Positions 34,389 through 41,920 of a stretch of DNA of 64,000 bases are shown piece by piece. The stretch covers positions 4,577-68,576 of the forward strand of contig DASWMI010000130.1 of NCBI GenBank assembly GCA_036399835.1, given 5' to 3'. Source of the DNA: DASYML01 sp036399835 (GTDB lineage: Bacteria > Acidobacteriota > Blastocatellia > Pyrinomonadales > Pyrinomonadaceae). The notes under the pieces are model-generated. The model was not told the origin of the DNA. It made no database searches and saw only the letters and a program-made list of their open reading frames with translations. Position 1 is the stretch's first letter; each line of letters begins with the position of its first letter. A program made the translations under genes and the position numbers.

Positions 34389-35432
34389 TTAATCCTCTCG
34401 CCGCCCGGCGAGCTGCACGCCCGCGTCCTCACGCTCGGCCAGCCGCCGGACGAGCCTCGCATACAACTCCACGGCATCCGCCAGCTCACGCTTTGAAACA
34501 CGCTCATGCGTGGTGTGCGCGTCGAGAATCGAGCCTGGACCAAGAAGCAGCGGCCTGCCCCAGCTTGCCAGATAGGGAATGTCCGTCGTGAAGCGCACGA
34601 CTGTTTGTTCAAAGCCTTCGACCGCGTGCAGACGCACAGGCTCCGCGACGGAAAGATACTCGACCTCTGCGCGTCCCGCGACCAACTGTTCGAGCAGTTC
34701 TTTGACGAGCGTGGATTTCGTCACGAGCCTAATCTGCAAATCTGCGCGAGCCTGGGCCGGGATGACGTTGGGGCGCGTGCCGCCCGCGATGAGACCTATG
34801 TTGCAGGTCGTCTCACCGAAGAAATCATCCGTCGGCCAGCGGTATTCGCGTATCTCTGCGAGCAGGTCCAGCAGCTTTTCGATAGCCGACTCGCCATGCT
34901 CAGGATAAGCCGAATGGGCCGCGCGTCCCCTTGTTCGCAGCACCAGGCGCAGAGAGCCTTTCGAGCCGAGAGCGAGCCTGTTATCCGTCGGCTCTCCGTT
35001 AATCAGATACTCGTTTTGTGAAGCCAGCCTGTGACTGTTCGCCGCGCGCGCGCCCGCGCTGCCAAGCTCCTCTTCCACAGTGAAGAGCAACGCCAGCTCC
35101 TCTAAGCCTTCGGCGCGCAGCCGCTCGGCAGCCGCCATCTGCGCGGCAATAATGCCCTTCGCATCACACGCGCCGCGCCCGTAGACATAATCATCATCCT
35201 CGCTCGAAGCGATAAACGGCGGCACAGTGTCCATGTGCGTCGAAAGCACAAAGCGCGTGCGCGTGCCCAGCGTGGCGAGCACGTTCGAGCGTCCACCGGA
35301 AACTTCCGGCATCTCGACCGTGTAGCCCAGACGCTCAAGATAATCTGCGAGAAACTGCCCGACCTCCGCCTCCTCGCCCGAAAGCGAAGGGATGTCTATC
35401 AGCCTGCGCGTCAGTTCGATGAGGTTCATCAA
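34389..35432 (-). CDS. dapE: M20 family succinyl-diaminopimelate desuccinylase-like enzyme
   Basis: 347 aa. Zinc-binding pattern: FVLSTHMDTVPPF (HxD), YGRGACDAKGIIAA (Asp), LFTVEEELGSAGA (catalytic Glu pair) and LGPGSILDAHTTHERV near the end with the last ligand His. It is shorter than the M20 protein at 25154 and sits between lysC and dapB, so removal of the succinyl group from N-succinyl-diaminopimelate is the likely job; a LysK/ArgE-type role cannot be excluded on sequence. Start at 35432 (M-M-N), alternative at 35429. Confidence 0.85.
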   Translation of the reverse strand: MMNLIELTRRLIDIPSLSGEEAEVGQFLADYLERLGYTVEMPEVSGGRSNVLATLGTRTRFVLSTHMDTVPPFIASSEDDDYVYGRGACDAKGIIAAQMAAAERLRAEGLEELALLFTVEEELGSAGARAANSHRLASQNEYLINGEPTDNRLALGSKGSLRLVLRTRGRAAHSAYPEHGESAIEKLLDLLAEIREYRWPTDDFFGETTCNIGLIAGGTRPNVIPAQARADLQIRLVTKSTLVKELLEQLVAGRAEVEYLSVAEPVRLHAVEGFEQTVVRFTTDIPYLASWGRPLLLGPGSILDAHTTHERVSKRELADAVELYARLVRRLAEREDAGVQLAGRRED

Positions 35433-35488
35433 GATAGTTTTATAGCAGATTTCAAGCTCAACGCCCTTGGATAAGAGACAAGCTTGGC

Positions 35489-36943
35489 TCAGGTCTGTTG
35501 GTCCAAAGCCGAAGCTCTAAACTGAAGCTCGGAAGCTGAAAGACGCGACTCTTCTGCTTCACTAAAGAACGCCGCGTGCAGGCGTTCGGCGGCGTCGCGC
35601 ACGCGCGCTTCGTCTATGACAAACGTCAGGTTGATGCGCGATGCGCCCTGCGAGATGAGCGAGACGTTAATGTCCTGAATCGTGCTGAAGACGCGCGCGG
35701 CGATGCCGGGCGTGCTGCGCAATCCTTCTCCGACGATGCAGATAATCGCGCGCCGCGTTTCAACCTCGACCTCTCCGAGTTCTCGCAGCTCAGGCAGTAT
35801 CAAGGGCAGCGCGGACGCATCATCGAGCGTCAGCGAGACGCTGACCTCCGAAGTCGTGACGACATCCACAACCGTCCGATGCCGGTCGAAAACTTTAAAG
35901 AGAGCGCTCAGAAAACCGTAAGCGCCGAGCATCTGCGCGGCAGTCACCTGTACGCTCGTCACGCCCGTTTTGTGCGCGATGGCCTTGACCGTGCGCGGGG
36001 AGCTGGCGGCCTCCGTGTGTACAATCGTGCCAGCCTCTTCCGGCGCGCGTGAATTACAGATGCGCACGGGGATACTCTTTTCGATGGCGGGTTGAATCGT
36101 CTTCGGATGCAGGACCTTCGCGCCGAAGTAGGCCAGCTCCGCCGCTTCGCTGTAAGAGAGACGAGGAATCGTGCGCGCCGTCTGGACCAGACGCGGGTCT
36201 GCCGTCAAGACTCCCGTCACGTCGGTCCAGATTTGAATCTCCGTTGCCGAGAGGGCAGCGCCTATCAGCGCCGCCGAATAATCAGAGCCGCCACGCCCGA
36301 GCGTCGTCGTCTCGCCGCTCAGCGAAGCAGCTATAAAGCCGCCGAGGACGGGCACTTCGCGTGCTTCAAGAAGAGGCTCAAGCTCTCTGCGCGTGCTCCC
36401 TCTTGTCTCTTCAATCAAGGGGACTGCGTTGCCGTGCTCATCATTCGTCACGATGCAGCGCCGTGCATCCACATAACGCGCCGCCAGTCCACGCGCACGC
36501 AGCAGGCGGGCCAGCAGCGAAGCTGACATACGCTCGCCATGAGAGACAACCTCATCCTGAAGTTGACAGACGGCTACATTATCAACAGGGCGGCGAACGC
36601 TCTCCTGTGCGACCGTCCGCAAGAGCCTCTCTATCTCGCCGCGCGACTCCGAAAGCTCAGCTTCAAAGGTCGCTCTCTCTTCAAGCCCCAAGAGCGCACG
36701 CGCGACCTGCGAGTGGCGCTCGAAATGCTCGGATAGAAGATGAGAGGCTGCGTCCTCCTGACCCTCAGCCGCCTTCTTTACGCTGGACAGCAGGGCATCA
36801 GTCACGCGGCTCATGGCGGAGACGACGACCACCGTCGAACACGCCCCGGCCTGCGCACAGACAATACCGCAGACACGCTCGAAGCCGGACGCGTCTTCAA
36901 CAGACGTGCCGCCGAATTTCATAATCGTCGGTTGAGAGAACAT
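35489..36943 (-). CDS. lysC: Aspartate kinase
   Basis: 484 aa. IMKFGGTSVEDASGFERVC is the kinase N-terminal signature; LGRGGSDYSAALIGAALSAT and EIQIWTDVTGVLTADPRLV form the ATP and aspartate site; two ACT domains follow from about residue 320 (VTSVQVTAAQMLGAYGFLSALFKVF and IICIVGEGLRSTPGIAARVF). The ACT domains are the site of feedback control by lysine or threonine. The gene starts 10 bases after the receiver-like gene, so there is no room for a separate leader or lysine riboswitch, and the lysine run is apparently read through from the regulator genes. Confidence 0.95.
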   Translation of the reverse strand: MFSQPTIMKFGGTSVEDASGFERVCGIVCAQAGACSTVVVVSAMSRVTDALLSSVKKAAEGQEDAASHLLSEHFERHSQVARALLGLEERATFEAELSESRGEIERLLRTVAQESVRRPVDNVAVCQLQDEVVSHGERMSASLLARLLRARGLAARYVDARRCIVTNDEHGNAVPLIEETRGSTRRELEPLLEAREVPVLGGFIAASLSGETTTLGRGGSDYSAALIGAALSATEIQIWTDVTGVLTADPRLVQTARTIPRLSYSEAAELAYFGAKVLHPKTIQPAIEKSIPVRICNSRAPEEAGTIVHTEAASSPRTVKAIAHKTGVTSVQVTAAQMLGAYGFLSALFKVFDRHRTVVDVVTTSEVSVSLTLDDASALPLILPELRELGEVEVETRRAIICIVGEGLRSTPGIAARVFSTIQDINVSLISQGASRINLTFVIDEARVRDAAERLHAAFFSEAEESRLSASELQFRASALDQQT

Positions 36944-36953
36944 GGAGTCAGCT

Positions 36954-37346
36954 TTATCCGATGAGGACGAGCGCCCGGACCTTTTTCAGTAAGACATCTG
37001 TGGAGGTCGGCTCGACAATGTAATCGTCGCAGCCAGCTCCAAGCGCCACCTCTCTCGTTTTGTTCTCGTCGCAAGCCGAGTTCATAATGATCGGGATATG
37101 TTTGAGCTCCGGGTCGGCCTTGATAATCCTGCTCGCACGCGCGCCATCCATCACACCCATCAGGTAGTTCATGATGATGAGTCGCGGCCTCTCGCTGCGC
37201 GCCAGGTCAAGCCCTTCCTGCCCGTTTGACGCCTCGATGACCCTGTATCCCGCGCGCTTGAGCAGCTCTTTCTTGACTTCGCGCATGTTCACCTCATCGT
37301 CCACGACCAGGATAAGATAGCCTGAAGACTCTTGACTCTTAACCAT
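36954..37346 (-). CDS. Receiver-domain-only protein lacking the phospho-acceptor Asp
   Basis: 130 aa from the ATG at 37346 (AAGGAAGG upstream); a longer frame to 37373 exists. One REC domain: LILVVDDEVNMREVKKELL with the acidic pair Asp16-Asp17, RLIIMNYLMGVMDG in place of the usual LIILDLMMPGMDG, IPIIMNSA and DDYIVEPTS. The phospho-acceptor Asp is Asn60, the conserved switch Thr is Ser90 and the conserved Lys is Glu112. Such substitutions are expected to prevent normal phosphorylation. It sits between the sigma-54 regulator gene and lysC, ten bases from the latter. It may act by protein contact; this is inference. Confidence 0.85.
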   Translation of the reverse strand: MVKSQESSGYLILVVDDEVNMREVKKELLKRAGYRVIEASNGQEGLDLARSERPRLIIMNYLMGVMDGARASRIIKADPELKHIPIIMNSACDENKTREVALGAGCDDYIVEPTSTDVLLKKVRALVLIG

Positions 37347-37406
37347 CGCTCGCTCGCCTTCCTTACTTATCACTTATCAATCATCGCTTTTCACGCATCA
37401 CTGCTT

Positions 37407-38993
37407 TTACCGTCTGAAGCGCTGGCAGTCAATCCCGTACTTCTTAACTTTATAACTGATGATGCGCTCGGTCGTATCGAGCAGCTTGGCGGCCTTGGCG
37501 CGGTTGCCGCGCGTAGTCTTGAGCGCATCCTGTATCAGGTCGCGCTCGTAGGCTTCGATAGCCGCTCCGAGCGTCAGGTTTGTGACAGTGCCTGAGCCTT
37601 CGGCGGTTTGCAGGCTGGGCGGAAGATGATGGCCGTGTACGACGTTCGTCTCGCAGACGAGGATGGCGCGCTCGATGGTGTTCTCAAGCTCGCGCACGTT
37701 GCCGGGCCAGTGATAGCTGGTGAGCATGTCTATCGCCGGCGTAGAGATGCGCTTGATGCGCTTGCCGTGCTCGCGCGCGTATTTTTCCAGGAAGTGGTCC
37801 GCGAGCAGAAGGATGTCTGATTTGCGGTCTCTGAGCGAAGGCATAAAGATGGTGAAGACGTTGAGGCGATAGTAGAGGTCTTCGCGGAAGAGTCCATCGG
37901 CGATGGCCTTCTCCATATCCTTGTTGGTGGCCGCGATGAGCCGTACGTTGACCTTGACGGTCTCGGTCCCGCCGAGCCGCTCGAACTCGCGCTCTTGCAG
38001 GACGCGCAGGAGCTTGACCTGCGTCGAAAGATTGAGGTCGCCGATCTCGTCCAGAAAGAGCGTCCCTCCGTCTGCCAATTCAAAGCGCCCCTTCTTTCTG
38101 GTCTGCGCGCCGGTGAAGGCGCCCTTCTCATAACCGAACAGCTCAGACTCTATCAGCGTCTCAGGCAGCGCCGCGCAACTGACCTTGACGAAAGGCTTGT
38201 TGGCTCGCAGAGAGTTGTAGTGTATGGCGTGCGCGATTAGCTCTTTGCCCGTGCCGGATTCGCCGCGAATCAAGACGGTCGTGTTGGTGCGTGCAACCTG
38301 CGTGACCTGCTCGTAGACTTCGCGCAATGGTCCGCTGTTGCCGATGATGTGCCCGAAGTTATAACGCTCGCGCAGCTCCTGCTTGAGATGTATGTTCTCG
38401 TCCAGCAGTCGCTGCTTGTCAGCCTCTATCAGATGCTCGACCTTGAGCGCCTGCGCGATCATAGAGGCGACGATGGAGAGAAACTTAGTCGTCCGGTCGT
38501 AGTCGCGTCCCTCTGTGTAACGCATCTCAGCGCCGAGCGCGCCAAAGGGCTTGCCGCCGAGTCGCACGGGAACGCAGATAAAGCTCATTTCCGAATGGCC
38601 CGAGCTTTTCTCTTTCGCACCCGGACGATTGAGCAGCAAAGGCTCGCGGCTCGTCTGCGGCACGACAATCGGCTTGCCGCTTTCGACGACACGCCCGACC
38701 AGCCCTTCGCCGACGCGATATGAAAGACGCCGCGCGGCATCCGCTCCTGGACCATAAGAGGCTTCGATACGCAGTTGGTCTTCTTCGGTATCAAGAAGCG
38801 CGACGAAGCTGCGCTGCATGCCATGATGCTCGCCGAGCTTTTCCAGCACTCGCCCCAGCGCCCTTTTCAGATTCGGGGTGTCGGCCAGAGCCTGCCCTAT
38901 CTCAAGCAGCGTCGCCAGATTTCGCGCCTCTGTCTTTTCCTGCGCCATCTTTCCCGCCGGACCGGAAGAGCTAATAGTCGTATGTGTGCTCAT
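37407..38993 (-). CDS. Sigma-54-dependent transcriptional regulator with GAF domain (NifA-like)
   Basis: 528 aa. An N-terminal GAF domain (about 25-185; FVALLDTEEDQLRIEASYGPG, VGRVVESGKPIVVP) is followed by an AAA+ domain with RGESGTGKELIAHAIHYNS (Walker A), ESELFGYEKGAFTGAQTRKKG (the GAFTGA loop that contacts sigma-54), TLFLDEIGDL (Walker B), and a C-terminal Fis-type helix-turn-helix (GNRAKAAKLLDTTERIISYKVKKYGID). It opens sigma-54 RNA polymerase promoters at a distance. It is divergent from glnA, whose upstream region has a sigma-54 promoter and palindromic boxes. GAF ligand is not identified. Confidence 0.94.
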   Translation of the reverse strand: MSTHTTISSSGPAGKMAQEKTEARNLATLLEIGQALADTPNLKRALGRVLEKLGEHHGMQRSFVALLDTEEDQLRIEASYGPGADAARRLSYRVGEGLVGRVVESGKPIVVPQTSREPLLLNRPGAKEKSSGHSEMSFICVPVRLGGKPFGALGAEMRYTEGRDYDRTTKFLSIVASMIAQALKVEHLIEADKQRLLDENIHLKQELRERYNFGHIIGNSGPLREVYEQVTQVARTNTTVLIRGESGTGKELIAHAIHYNSLRANKPFVKVSCAALPETLIESELFGYEKGAFTGAQTRKKGRFELADGGTLFLDEIGDLNLSTQVKLLRVLQEREFERLGGTETVKVNVRLIAATNKDMEKAIADGLFREDLYYRLNVFTIFMPSLRDRKSDILLLADHFLEKYAREHGKRIKRISTPAIDMLTSYHWPGNVRELENTIERAILVCETNVVHGHHLPPSLQTAEGSGTVTNLTLGAAIEAYERDLIQDALKTTRGNRAKAAKLLDTTERIISYKVKKYGIDCQRFRR

Positions 38994-39011
38994 AAAATTT
39001 CAGAGAGTTTC

Positions 39012-39054
39012 GACAATTTTGTTGCATAATCGGATGCGGCTGACAATTTTGTCA
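39012..39054. promoter_or_regulatory. Paired palindromic boxes near the activator start
   Basis: gacaattttgttg (39012-39024) and the near-perfect palindrome tgacaattttgtca (39041-39054) lie just upstream of the activator gene and are candidate binding sites for its HTH. Their centres are about 29 bases apart, close to three turns of helix. Autoregulation would be the likely result. Confidence 0.6.
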
Positions 39055-39199
39055 TCGCCCGCAAAGCCACTTCGCGCCTTCATACAGCTTCAAACAGGAA
39101 GAGCAGACGAAAGAATGCCTGTCTGCCTCTGCATGGCCGCCGCGCGGGATTTCTCGCGCCGCTCGTCTCGCGCCCTTCGTCCTTTTGAGGACCGGTCTC

Positions 39200-39245
39200 G
39201 AACAATTCTGTCAGTCACATCCGTAATTCTTACATAATTGTCGGA
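39200..39245. promoter_or_regulatory. Distal palindromic boxes upstream of the glnA promoter
   Basis: gaacaattctgtca (39200-39213) matches the box at 39041 in most positions, and a half-site ataattgtcgg lies at about 39234-39244. Both are around 90-130 bases upstream of the sigma-54 promoter, a placement seen for enhancer sites. Assignment rests on similarity by eye. Confidence 0.55.
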
Positions 39246-39332
39246 AAGCTGAAATCCCCGCCGCGGCTTTTCAATCTTCAAACAGGCGCGCGAGGTCCAT
39301 GTTTATTGTCTCTGCGCCGCTGTTGGATAAGC

Positions 39333-39347
39333 TGGCACGGAGTTTGT
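39333..39347 (+). promoter_or_regulatory. Sigma-54 promoter of glnA
   Basis: TGGCACGGAGTTTGT matches the consensus TGGCAC-N5-TTGC except that the last C is T. The invariant GG (39334-39335) and the G of the -12 element are 10 bases apart, as required. It is the only such match in the gap, and a sigma-54 activator is encoded next door. Predicted transcript start is near 39358, giving a leader of about 265 bases. Confidence 0.7.
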
Positions 39348-39363
39348 TAAAGCTTTTGGCCGA

Positions 39364-39393
39364 CAGCAGGCGAGTGCGATGGCTCGCCTGCTG
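39364..39393 (+). promoter_or_regulatory. Leader hairpin in the glnA 5' region
   Basis: cagcaggcgag (39364-39374) and ctcgcctgctg (39383-39393) form a perfect 11-bp stem with an 8-base loop, at the very start of the predicted glnA transcript. A 5' hairpin in this place commonly protects an mRNA from decay; no terminator-like U-run follows. Confidence 0.6.
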
Positions 39394-39622
39394 GAAGTAA
39401 GATAGACACAAGCTGTGTTGATGCAGGCTCAGACGGGGTAAATGGACCAACTCGAATTAACAGTTGCGCTGGCGTTAGGCTCGAACAATCTCTTTGCCAG
39501 CAGAAAGCTTTTAACCTCACCAAGCGTCGCCGCCGCGCTCGACTCAAGCGCCCATCGTCAAGGCTTTCTCTTCGCTTCTCTCAAACGCAATTCGACTTTC
39601 TCTCTCGCAAAGGAAAAATATT

Positions 39623-41038
39623 ATGAGTGTTGCAGATGTACTCAAGCTGGCCGCCGATGAAAAGGTGGCTTTTGTCAACGTGCGCTTTACGGACCTGGTC
39701 GGGGCCTGGCATCACCTGACATTCCCGATTGAAGAGCTGTCTCAACGCTCTTTTGAAGAGGGCTTCGGGTTCGACGGCTCATCCCTGCGCGGCTGGGCCT
39801 CGATACACGAATCAGACATGCTGCTCGTGCCGGACCCTTACCGCTTCTGGATCGACCCTTTCATGCAGCAGAAGACGCTCTGCCTGATTGCGGATGTCGT
39901 TGACCCGATGACGAAGGAAGGCTACTGGCTGGACCCGCGCGCCGTCGCTCGTCGCGCTGAAAGCTATCTGAAATTTACGGGCATCGCCGACACGGTTAAT
40001 TTTGGACCAGAGGCTGAGTTCTTCATCTTCGATGACGTGCGCTTTCACAATGAGCAGCATTCCGCCGGGTACTCGCTCGATAACGCGGAAGCCTCCTGGA
40101 ACAGCAAGGGCCGCGACGGCAACTCAAATCTCGGTTATCACATTCGCAACAAGGAAGGCTACGTCCCGCTCCCGCCGCTCGACACGCTTCAGGATTTTCG
40201 CTCGGAAGTCGCGCTCGAACTTGAAAAGACCGGGATACAGGTTGAATGTCATCATCACGAAGTCGCCACGGCGGGCCAGTGCGAGATTGATTTCCGCTAC
40301 GCGACCATGCTCGGGACTGCCGACAATCTGCAAATCTTCAAGTACACAGTACGCAACGTCGCGCACAGGCACGGCAAGGCGGCGACCTTTATGCCAAAGC
40401 CGCTTTATGGAGACAACGGCTCCGGGATGCACTGCCATCAGTCGCTCTGGAAGGGTGAAGTTCCGCTGTTTGCCGGAGACGGCTACGCGGACCTTTCGGA
40501 GATGGCTCGCTTCTACATCGGCGGACTCTTAAAGCACGCCGCTGCGGTCGTCGCCTTTGCAGCCCCGACCACCAACAGCTACAAGCGGCTGGTCCCGGGT
40601 TTTGAAGCTCCCGTCAACCTGGCCTATTCGGCCAGAAATCGCTCCGCCGCGATACGCATCCCGATGTTCTCGACCAATCCAAAACTGAAGCGGCTGGAAT
40701 TTCGTCCGCCAGACCCTTCGTGTAATCCGTACCTGGCGTTTTCGGCCATGCTGCTGGCGGGATTGGACGGCATACAGAACAGGATTGACCCGGGAGAGCC
40801 GCTCGATAAAGACATCTACGATTTGAGTCCTGAGCAGCTCAAGGATGTGCCGAGCCTGCCCGGAAGTCTGGATGAATCTCTCAAAGCTCTGGAAGATGAC
40901 CACGCGTTTTTGCTCAAGGGAGATGTCTTTACGCCGCAGCTTATAGAGCGCTGGATTTCCTACAAGCGAGAGAAGGAGATACAGCCGCTGAGGATGAGGC
41001 CGCATCCCCTCGAATACCAGATGTACTTCGACATCTAG
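39623..41038 (+). CDS. glnA: Glutamine synthetase type I
   Basis: 471 aa. WASIHESDMLLVPDP, the NFGPEAEFF stretch with metal-binding Glu, NGSGMHCHQSLWK, and KRLVPGFEAPVNLAYSARNRSAAIRIP are GlnA-I landmarks. The enzyme makes glutamine from glutamate, ammonia and ATP. The adenylylation Tyr lies in DKDIYDLSPEQL, which, with glnE downstream, points to covalent control by adenylylation. Start ATG at 39623 with AAAGGAAA upstream. Expression is likely under the sigma-54 promoter ahead of it. A fitting subunit length for the beta-type GS I enzymes. Confidence 0.97.
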   Translation: MSVADVLKLAADEKVAFVNVRFTDLVGAWHHLTFPIEELSQRSFEEGFGFDGSSLRGWASIHESDMLLVPDPYRFWIDPFMQQKTLCLIADVVDPMTKEGYWLDPRAVARRAESYLKFTGIADTVNFGPEAEFFIFDDVRFHNEQHSAGYSLDNAEASWNSKGRDGNSNLGYHIRNKEGYVPLPPLDTLQDFRSEVALELEKTGIQVECHHHEVATAGQCEIDFRYATMLGTADNLQIFKYTVRNVAHRHGKAATFMPKPLYGDNGSGMHCHQSLWKGEVPLFAGDGYADLSEMARFYIGGLLKHAAAVVAFAAPTTNSYKRLVPGFEAPVNLAYSARNRSAAIRIPMFSTNPKLKRLEFRPPDPSCNPYLAFSAMLLAGLDGIQNRIDPGEPLDKDIYDLSPEQLKDVPSLPGSLDESLKALEDDHAFLLKGDVFTPQLIERWISYKREKEIQPLRMRPHPLEYQMYFDI

Positions 41039-41077
41039 GACCATTCTCAACTGACAAGATGGAAAGGACGCAAGCTT

Positions 41078-41178
41078 AAACCCGGAAAGGGCGTTGGCGA
41101 GAGACCGCTAAGAACGCGAAAGTCTTTTTTCTCTTCGCGCTCTTTATGTACGCTCTCGCCAGCGCCCTTTTCGGGTTT
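41078..41178. terminator. Long 26-bp inverted repeat after glnA
   Basis: The arms 41078-41103 (beginning aaacccggaaagggcgttgg) and 41153-41178 (ending gcgcccttttcgggttt) are complementary at 24 of 26 positions. A smaller stem, cgcgaa/ttcgcg, sits in the loop next to a run of six T at 41125-41130. It starts 40 bases after the glnA stop codon, so termination is likely. The second arm ends 20 bases before the next gene. Confidence 0.7.
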
Positions 41179-41197
41179 CGTGCCCGCGTGCAATTAA

Positions 41198-41803
41198 ATG
41201 ACATCAGCTCTCATGAATATCGAACCCCTGATCCTGGAAGGGCAACACGTCAGGCTTGAGCCTCTCTCGCTGGACCACCATACGCAGCTCTGCGAGGTCG
41301 GGCTGGACCAGCAGCTCTGGCGTTGGACCACAACCTTTATCGCCACGCCCGAAGATATGCGCGCTTACATAGAAACCGCGCTCAAGGAACAGGCCGACGG
41401 CATCTCTCTGCCTTTTGCGACGATTGAAAAGGATTCAGGACGAGTTGTCGGCAGCACGCGCTTTGCCAACATAGACCGCCAACATCGTCGCGCAGAGATC
41501 GGCTGGACCTGGATTGCTCCCGCCTGGCAACGCACCTCCATCAACACTGAGGCAAAGTACCTGATGCTGCGCCATGCCTTTGAAGGCTGGGGCTGTATAC
41601 GCGTCGAGCTAAAGGCCAATTCGCTCAACGAACGCTCGCGCGCAGCCATCCTCCGCATCGGCGCAAAAGAAGAGGGCACGCTGCGCAATCACATGATCGG
41701 TCACGATGGCCGCCTTCGCCATTCCGTCTACTTCAGCATCATAGATTCCGAATGGCCCACCGTGAAAGCAAATCTCGAAGAGAAACTGGCCCGCCGCTCT
41801 TAA
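41198..41803 (+). CDS. GNAT family N-acetyltransferase (RimJ/RimL-like)
   Basis: 201 aa. LEPLSLDHHTQLCEVGLDQQLWRW, then GRVVGSTRFANIDRQHRRAEIGWTWI and the acetyl-CoA-binding region QRTSINTEAKYLMLRHAFEGWGCIRVELKANSLNERSRAAILRIGAKEEGTLRNHM fit RimL-type enzymes, with the shortened-loop signature NxxSxxxxxxxG. It transfers acetyl from acetyl-CoA to an amino group of a small molecule or protein terminus. It is located between glnA and glnE, in the same orientation, without an obvious link to nitrogen control. Residues quoted in pieces only. Confidence 0.88.
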   Translation: MTSALMNIEPLILEGQHVRLEPLSLDHHTQLCEVGLDQQLWRWTTTFIATPEDMRAYIETALKEQADGISLPFATIEKDSGRVVGSTRFANIDRQHRRAEIGWTWIAPAWQRTSINTEAKYLMLRHAFEGWGCIRVELKANSLNERSRAAILRIGAKEEGTLRNHMIGHDGRLRHSVYFSIIDSEWPTVKANLEEKLARRS

Positions 41804-41832
41804 GCTCGAAAGGTCTGGCCCGAAAGACAAAT

Positions 41833-41871
41833 GCGGAGGATAAGAGCCAGGCTTTTCATCCTCCGCTTTTT
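41833..41871 (+). terminator. Intrinsic terminator between the GNAT gene and glnE
   Basis: gcggaggat (41833-41841) and atcctccgc (41858-41866) form a 9-bp stem followed at once by a run of five T (41867-41871), then ctcttt. It lies just after the GNAT stop codon and ends that transcript. It falls inside a longer open frame of glnE, which argues that glnE starts further on. Confidence 0.8.
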
Positions 41872-41920
41872 CTCTTTACGGCTTTTGCCTTTGGCTTTTT
41901 TCCCTTATCCTCTTATCGCT

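Larger units (their letters stand above)
38994..39622. promoter_or_regulatory. Regulatory gap between the sigma-54 activator gene and glnA
   Basis: This 629-base stretch holds no gene. It contains four related boxes around the palindrome TGACAA-N2-TTGTCA at 39012, 39041, 39200 and about 39233, a sigma-54 type promoter at 39333-39347 and an 11-bp leader hairpin at 39364-39393. The first two boxes are 20-60 bases upstream of the activator start codon; the last two are about 100-140 bases upstream of the glnA promoter, the usual placement of activator sites. Confidence 0.75.

Noticed and set aside
36944..36953. Lysine riboswitch ahead of lysC
   Set aside because: Only 10 bases separate the receiver gene stop and the lysC start.
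39370..39450. Possible glutamine riboswitch (glnA RNA) in the glnA leader, because of ggaagtaag after the hairpin
   Set aside because: Only the short loop-like string matches; the paired flanking core of the glnA RNA motif is not found, and the sigma-54 promoter already explains control.
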